NCBI GenBank assembly: GCA_036971715.1
Contig: JAVHJL010000010.1
Coordinates: forward strand, 806,001-870,000
Length of the DNA stretch: 64,000 bases
Source: Arthrobotrys musiformis
Taxonomy: Eukaryota; Ascomycota; Orbiliomycetes; Orbiliales; Orbiliaceae
Direction of reading: 5' to 3'
Positions 58,820 to 64,000 of this stretch are shown one piece after another. Under the pieces are notes generated by a model. The model saw nothing but the letters and a program-made list of their open reading frames with translations. It did not search any database and was not told the origin of the DNA. A program made the translations under genes and the position numbers. Positions within the stretch are counted from its first letter, which is position 1. The number at the start of each line of letters is the position of its first letter.

Positions 58820-60231
58820 TTACCATGCAAACTTATCACGCTTCTTCTTCTGCCTTATATCCAGTAACGCAGATTGTAGGGTTCCCTCCCTCCTCGCCTT
58901 CTTCAACAGCTTCACCTGATCATCATCAAGATGCTGCCCTGCTCTACAAATGCGAAAGAAAATGTCAGCACACCGTCTCACACCGCTTCGATAATAACAA
59001 AAATAATCACTAGGAAATGCGACTCACAGCTGCTCCAACTCCTTCCGACTAATCCTATCCTCCTTACCCCCCTCCTTCTTCACCTTCGTCTTAAACCTCC
59101 TCTGCCCTCTCATAACCCACGTCTCCGCGAACCCAATAGTCTCCGAATCCCCTCTAATCTCCACTACCACCCCGCCGGTGGGTGCTCCACTCCCTCTCCC
59201 GCCTGTACTAACATTCTTCTCCTCCCCTCTTAGAAACTTATCCCGGCAGGTTTGAATCCCCCACCCCGTCTCGGTTTTTATAGGTGTGAACTCCTCTTCG
59301 GGACTTATTGCGTCCTTTGTGGCAGATAGGATACCGAATTTATCGCAGGCGAGGTATTTTCCGTGATGACCTTTGAAAGCTAGGCGTGTGGTTGTGGGTA
59401 TTCGGGTTACTGTCCAGACTTGACGGACCTGTAGTTGTAATCATCGGGTTAGGATTTTGCGGATTCATGTGAAAGTAGAGGTATTTGGAGGTACGTACGT
59501 CATGAGGCTCTGCGGTCGATAGATCTTCTCCATCGACATCTCGTAATGGTGAAGCGAAGACTTTCCCTGTCGCATCGCATGCAAGACATGTTGGTGGCGT
59601 GGACGCCTACCGTTATAATCCGTTAGCCACGACCCTCATATTTCTTCTTTTTAATATATATAAAATTCAGGGTCCAGCGACCAGGGTTAGAGATGGAAAT
59701 CATAGTAAGATGTGAGAAAAAGATCGGATGAAATAATAAATGCCATGCGATCCAGCCCTACGCCCAAGTCTGCAGGTAGACGCAGGTACTGACAAAACCA
59801 CCGGGTACCCGCATAGCCCTCCAAATCCCATGACAGACTCTTCATATTCCCATATCGAGAAACCTGCAAATACCCATCCCCACCACGTGAACTCCTCATC
59901 TCATCCCCATCCCATCCCATCTCCCAAACCAAAAGAAAGAAAAGGAAAGACCTACAAAAGCAAATATCACCGGACCCTTAATATCCTCCAAAATATCCGA
60001 ATTAACCCATCCGTCGTCCGCATCCAACTCCTCGTTCATAACTTTAACCTTCTTCTCCTTCTCCCCCGTTGTCGTCAGCGCTTTCGAACCCGATGCCGTC
60101 GCAACTGTAGTCCCGAACTTCTCGGCCGTGGAGGCGGATATGGATGCGTTATTCTCCTCATCGGTCGGATCGGTACGTTTTCGCTTTTTTAACGGCTTTT
60201 TGTCGCCTTTGAATTGGAGCGGTTTCACCAT
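58820..60231 (-). CDS. FRG1: FRG1-like nuclear RNA-associated protein
   Basis: Four exons (60231-59956, 59606-59499, 59428-59028, 58943-58820) give 302 residues. The N-terminus MVKPLQFKGDKKPLKKRKRT is a lysine-rich nuclear/nucleolar signal. The fascin-like FRG1 core has DDGWVNSDILEDIKGPVIFA, TCLACDATGKVFASPL, HGKYLACDKFGILSAT and FAETWVMRGQRRFKTKVK. The C-terminus (RISRKELEQLAGQHLDDDQV, LLDIRQKKKRDKFAW) matches the family ending. FRG1 proteins are linked to pre-mRNA splicing, RNA export and actin bundling. A Gly-rich insertion in exon 3 (GGRGSGAPTGG) is unusual. The upstream in-frame codons from 60318 are not needed. The exon phases and the final motif make the model secure. Confidence 0.93.
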
Positions 60232-62084
60232 TGTGTATGTCAAACCTTTGCGGGTGAGCGTCGTGGATGGGGGTGTATGGAGACTATGACGAAGGATGGT
60301 GAGAAGGGACGGGTTCACGCGATTGCGGTCATGTTTGCGGATTCGCTTACTTTACCTTGTTTGGATACGTGTGACAAGAGGAATTTGCCAAGACTTTGGA
60401 GCTGGGCTGTGGAATGCAACAATTGCAACACAGCGCTCCAGTCCCATAGGATTAGTCTGTGCAGCAGTCTCATAAACAGGCTTAGCTTCAGTAGAAATCC
60501 AGCTAGGTGCCGGGTAACGCTCCGAGCAAACTACACCAAACTACCAGATAGTTTCTCCTCCAAACTCATATTAGAAGGCAGGGAAGCCCCCACTACTCAT
60601 AAATCCAGATAGCTTTCCTGCATTGACAATGAGTAACAATATGGTAGCTATTGGGTATCCACCAGTAATGTCATATAGCTAGCTCAGATCATCTCAGGGA
60701 CATGATCATATATATGATCATATCCAGGCAAAGATATCTTTCATGGTAAACTCACGCATCCCTTCATTCACGCTCACTTTCAAAAGCCATGACTCAGAAA
60801 AGAAATTGAATCTACCTTTTTGTCATCTTTAGCCTTCGGAGCCTTAAGCACCTCTGACGCCAGGCGTCGGCGGAATCGTATAAACCTAATACATTGATAA
60901 ATATTTTCAAGCTCTCCCTTAGCGACGTTTGAGCACGAGTCCTAATCTATGCCACACGGGTGATCACGTAGTCCTTCCATTACCTTTGCTATTTTATAGG
61001 TCCTCCATCTGGAGCTTCGAAGCTTCGTGATTGTTAACTTACAATTCGACGAGCTATAGGCTACACTTCATCCCATACATTGTCATCTTTTTCTGTCTCT
61101 AGTATCATGTAGCTACTATCAGATAGTCTCACCGATGCCGCTCATTTTTTAATGCTTCCCAAATGTTACGTATGAATCGCATCGAACTACCCGTCGGGGT
61201 CGGTATATCATAAAATCATTAGGCTGGTAGATATTTAATTACATTACATACCAGTATACTACGCAATCCTGATGTAGTCGATCTATTGGTTAGGCAATGC
61301 CAACGGGGGTTCTATCGAGTTTCGCCTGGGTCTTTGATTTATATATATATTCATTCAACCCGACGAGGCGGATGCAATCTTGATACTCGGCTGTACGTGT
61401 ATGTATACTAGGACCATATTATATAAAGACGCAGTGCGAGACCAGGCTATGTTGACCAATCGGCCTGAAATTATCTTTTTGAACCGGAGTAACGATGCCA
61501 TAAAGTAGCAGTCCTCAACCGCCTATCGAAAATAGTGGACCTACAACTATAGCTACGAATCTAGAGAAAAGAGCTTGGCGTAGTCGGTATCGGAATTTCA
61601 TTCGCCAAAGAAGCTAGGAAATAGCCAAACAGCACAAGCTTAAAAAAAAGTAACCAAGAAAAACAAAAAAAGGATTTCAATCGAGAGAGAGAGAGAGCGA
61701 AAATATTATCATTCTAGTAATAGAAAGAAAAAGTAAGAGCCTCTGTCGTCTCGTCATCCGTCTAGCTACAATCCCCCCTTCTCCATCTGATGCCTAGCAA
61801 ATAACGGATGGGGGAAAAAAGGAAGAAGATAAACCCCATCCACTGATAAAAACGCCATGAGGGAACATAACCCAATGAGACCACCGCTGAGTAGCAAGGC
61901 TTAAAACCAAGCACAACAATAAAAAAGGGACCGAGATGGAATTTAAAAAAAGCATTAATTTAGTGAGGTAAGCAAGAAAAAACGTTAGAAAAGGAGGGGT
62001 CATTTCAGTCATTTGCTCGGTCCTATATATCCCGGCCGTCGTCAAGACAAACAAGAGGGTAAAATTGGAAGAAAGTAGAGGAGT
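60232..62084. other. Intergenic, no gene seen
   Basis: Holds the FRG1 promoter and the E2 gene 3' flank. A perfect 20-bp AT-rich palindrome lies at 60702-60721. From 60.6 kb no ORF reaches 90 codons outside the E2 3' flank. Confidence 0.6.
60702..60721. repeat. Perfect 20-bp palindrome
   Basis: ATGATCATAT followed directly by its reverse complement ATATGATCAT. It could be a cruciform or a dimer-binding site; AT-rich composition raises the chance of a random origin. Confidence 0.65.
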
Positions 62085-62768
62085 CTACTCTGCCTCTTGG
62101 TGCCTCTTCTCCAACAATCGCTTGTACTCTTTCGGGTCTTCATCCCAGAGCTGTGCAGCCTGGCCGTTCAAAGGAGACTTGTTGTTTGGCTCACCGAGGA
62201 GACTCTGGAGGGACAGGAGGATCGACTGAACGTTGTAAACGGCAGACCACTTGTCCTTGAGAATATCGAGGCAGATACGACCGGCCATGTCGACGTTCGG
62301 GTGGAACATTGGGGTGGTGAAGATGACGGTTGGTGGTTGGAGAGGGTAGTCACCGGGGAAGGTGAAGGAGAGTTTGAAGTTCTTGCCAGCTGTAACAAAT
62401 AAAAACCACGCATGGAGGTTAGTAGCTCGCTCGAAAGCTTAAAGACGGGGTGTTTGAAGGTATGAGCGTACCGAAGTAGGTATCATCTGGGCCGGCGATG
62501 GTAGCAGTCCATTTGAGGAGGTTGCACGGATCATCTGGGAAAGCGGAGATGCCAGGAGAAGGAGACATCATGAGCTGCATGAGTTCCTTTTGGAGCCTAG
62601 ACACCGAATCTCAACATTAGCACCCTTTCCCATCTCTTCCAATATCCTAGACACATCTAGGAGAGGTATGTCGTATGTATGGAGGTGAGAAGGTCCGTAC
62701 CTCTTGGTGACATTTGTGGTATTCGAGCTGCCGGCCGCGGGAGCGACTGTGGAAGAAGAGACACTCAT
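62085..62768 (-). CDS. Ubiquitin-conjugating enzyme E2, UBE2C/UbcH10 class
   Basis: Three exons (62768-62701, 62596-62472, 62389-62085) give 165 residues. A Ser/Thr-rich N-terminal extension of about 22 residues precedes the UBC fold, as in UBE2C. Motifs: [54 protein letters not shown] with catalytic Cys104 and the HPN tripeptide at 94-96, then [20 protein letters not shown]. The ISAFP segment and the extension are typical of the E2 that works with the anaphase-promoting complex (S. pombe Ubc11), which primes ubiquitin on cyclin B and securin. It is transcribed divergently from CHK1. Confidence 0.92.
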
Positions 62769-63318
62769 GATGATGATGATGATGCTTGGTAGAACGATGA
62801 CGAGAGCAGTGAATAGAAAAGAAAAGAAAGAAAGAAAGATCAGAGAGATATGCCTGCCTGCCTGCTTGATGCTCGAATGTGTCTCGACTGGAAGTCCGAG
62901 AGGGAGAGAAAGAGGACGTTTTATGCTGCGGACCGGGTGCAGCTGGTGGTTGTGGTGGTTGCGGTGGTGGGTTTACGTTTGTTTAAGAAGCTTCCCTTCC
63001 TTCCCTTCTTTCCCTTCTTTTCTTTTCTTTTCCTTCCCTTTGCGACAGACCAAAACAACAAACTGACAGCGGCTGTTGTCCCCTCAACTCAACCCAACGC
63101 AAACACAGCTTCTACACAAGCTGGATTCGAATTAGCTACCGAAACGTGCTCTCGCGTGTCCTCGCGTTCTGCGGTTTTGGCCAACCTCCACGAGTAAAGC
63201 TATAAATCGAAATCCAGACGTGATTGAGTGCAGTGCAGTTGCAGTGATCGTGATTGCATTGATCGTGATAGCAGCTGCAGATTTATCCAGCTAGTTAGCC
63301 GGGGTAATACAAGCAAGC
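62769..63318. promoter_or_regulatory. Shared promoter of the UBE2C-like gene and CHK1
   Basis: The two start codons are 550 bp apart on opposite strands. The region holds a poly-pyrimidine block (about 62990-63045) and, at 63153-63157 and 63163-63167, two CGCGT words. On the minus strand these read ACGCGAGGACACGCGAG, i.e. two ACGCG cores 10 bp apart, resembling the MCB element bound by the MBF (Mbp1-Swi6) G1/S regulator. Use by MBF is inference. Confidence 0.5.
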
Positions 63319-64000
63319 ATGGCTCAGGTAAGGTATCACAGCTTCAAGCACGGACCACAAAAAAATGGTTTATAACTGACAAGGATATTATCTCTCCACT
63401 CTCAGCCACCTCACAGTCAGTTGGCACCGTTGCCCACAAATCTCCCGTTCGATCTTGTGTCAGAAACTCTTGGTCGTGGTGCCTATGCTTTGTACGTGTT
63501 CCTTCCCCCCGTCTCTATTCTGTTCAATATTCATGAATATCAGACTAATATAAAAATAATCGTTTTATATATATATCAGTGTTCGCAAGGGGAAAGACCC
63601 AGGAAGTGGCACCGTGTGTGCCGTCAAGTTCATTCACAAGCAATACTCTGAGAAGTATGGCAACATTACTCCCAAGCAACTTCTTATGGAAGTCGGCCTG
63701 CACCAGCATGTCGGTGCCCATAAGAATGTCATTCAATTCTACGCCAGTGGCGAGAGCACCATCTGGCGCTGGATCGCTATGGAATTCGCGGATGGTGGCG
63801 ACCTCTTCGATAAAATAGGTACGCCCAGAGTCAAAATCCCTACTATCGGATCGGATTATTGATATGGGGTTATATAGAGGCCGACGTGGGTGTCCAGGAC
63901 GACATTGCACACTATTACTTCCGGCAGCTCCTCGCCGGCACGGAATTCATTCACACCAAGGGCGTCGCCCACCGAGACATAAAGCCGGAGAATATCCTCC
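63319..64000 (+). CDS. CHK1: CHK1 checkpoint serine/threonine kinase, 3'-partial
   Basis: Exons 63319-63327, 63406-63491, 63580-63818 and 63878 to the window edge. The first exon has only three codons (MAQ). The kinase domain begins early, as in Chk1: LGRGAYAFVRKGK is the glycine-rich loop, CAVKFIHK holds the ATP-binding Lys, MEFADGGDLFDKIE is the hinge region, and GVAHRDIKPENIL is the catalytic loop with HRD. NITPKQLLMEVGLHQ replaces the usual helix-C stretch, and the EADVGV start of the next exon also matches Chk1. Chk1 is activated by ATR/Rad3 after DNA damage and delays mitosis. The sequence ends just after the catalytic loop, so the activation segment and the regulatory C-terminus are outside. 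Confidence 0.93.

Overview
The window is nuclear DNA of a filamentous ascomycete (Pezizomycotina). The genes carry many short GT-AG introns with CTAAC or CTGAC-like branch sites. The proteins recognised are fungal versions of NGG1, MCR1, urease, FRG1, a UBE2C-type E2 and CHK1, together with a fungal PNP-NACHT-ankyrin NLR. The large AT-rich intergenic gaps and the lineage-specific genes would fit an early-diverging class such as Orbiliomycetes, but that is inference. All splice models were built by hand from phase, donor/acceptor signals and family motifs; no search was run.

Left part (1-16.6 kb): the 3' part of a long coiled-coil protein gene is followed by five minus-strand genes. These are NGG1/ADA3 (SAGA adaptor), MCR1 (mitochondrial NADH-cytochrome b5 reductase), an F-box protein, a nine-exon urease and an HMG-box protein. 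Directly after the NGG1 stop codon the same frame stays open for another 124 acidic codons.

Middle part (16.6-37.4 kb): a 4 kb gene-free stretch with a diverged tandem duplication leads to a PA-TM-RING ubiquitin-ligase-like gene, the PP4 regulatory subunit R2, a three-exon PNP-NACHT-ANK NLR and a small zinc-ribbon protein. A 3.4 kb gap with a strong hairpin follows, then a secreted, probably GPI-anchored sorbosone-dehydrogenase-like protein and an orphan 198-residue ORF.

Accessory part (37.4-54 kb): a small secreted orphan, a 2OG-Fe(II) oxygenase and a large F-box protein precede a lineage-specific block. This block has two same-strand paralogs of an unrecognised three-exon family. The first is frameshifted; the second is intact. 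Between them, on the other strand, lies an unrecognised acidic-tailed gene that ends at a 15-bp minisatellite.

Right part (54-64 kb): a fungal membrane/coiled-coil protein, FRG1, and a divergent pair of cell-cycle genes, a UBE2C-like APC/C E2 and CHK1. The pair shares a 550-bp promoter that carries two ACGCG (MCB-like) sites. CHK1 runs off the right edge. No tRNA, rRNA, CRISPR or intact transposon was found.
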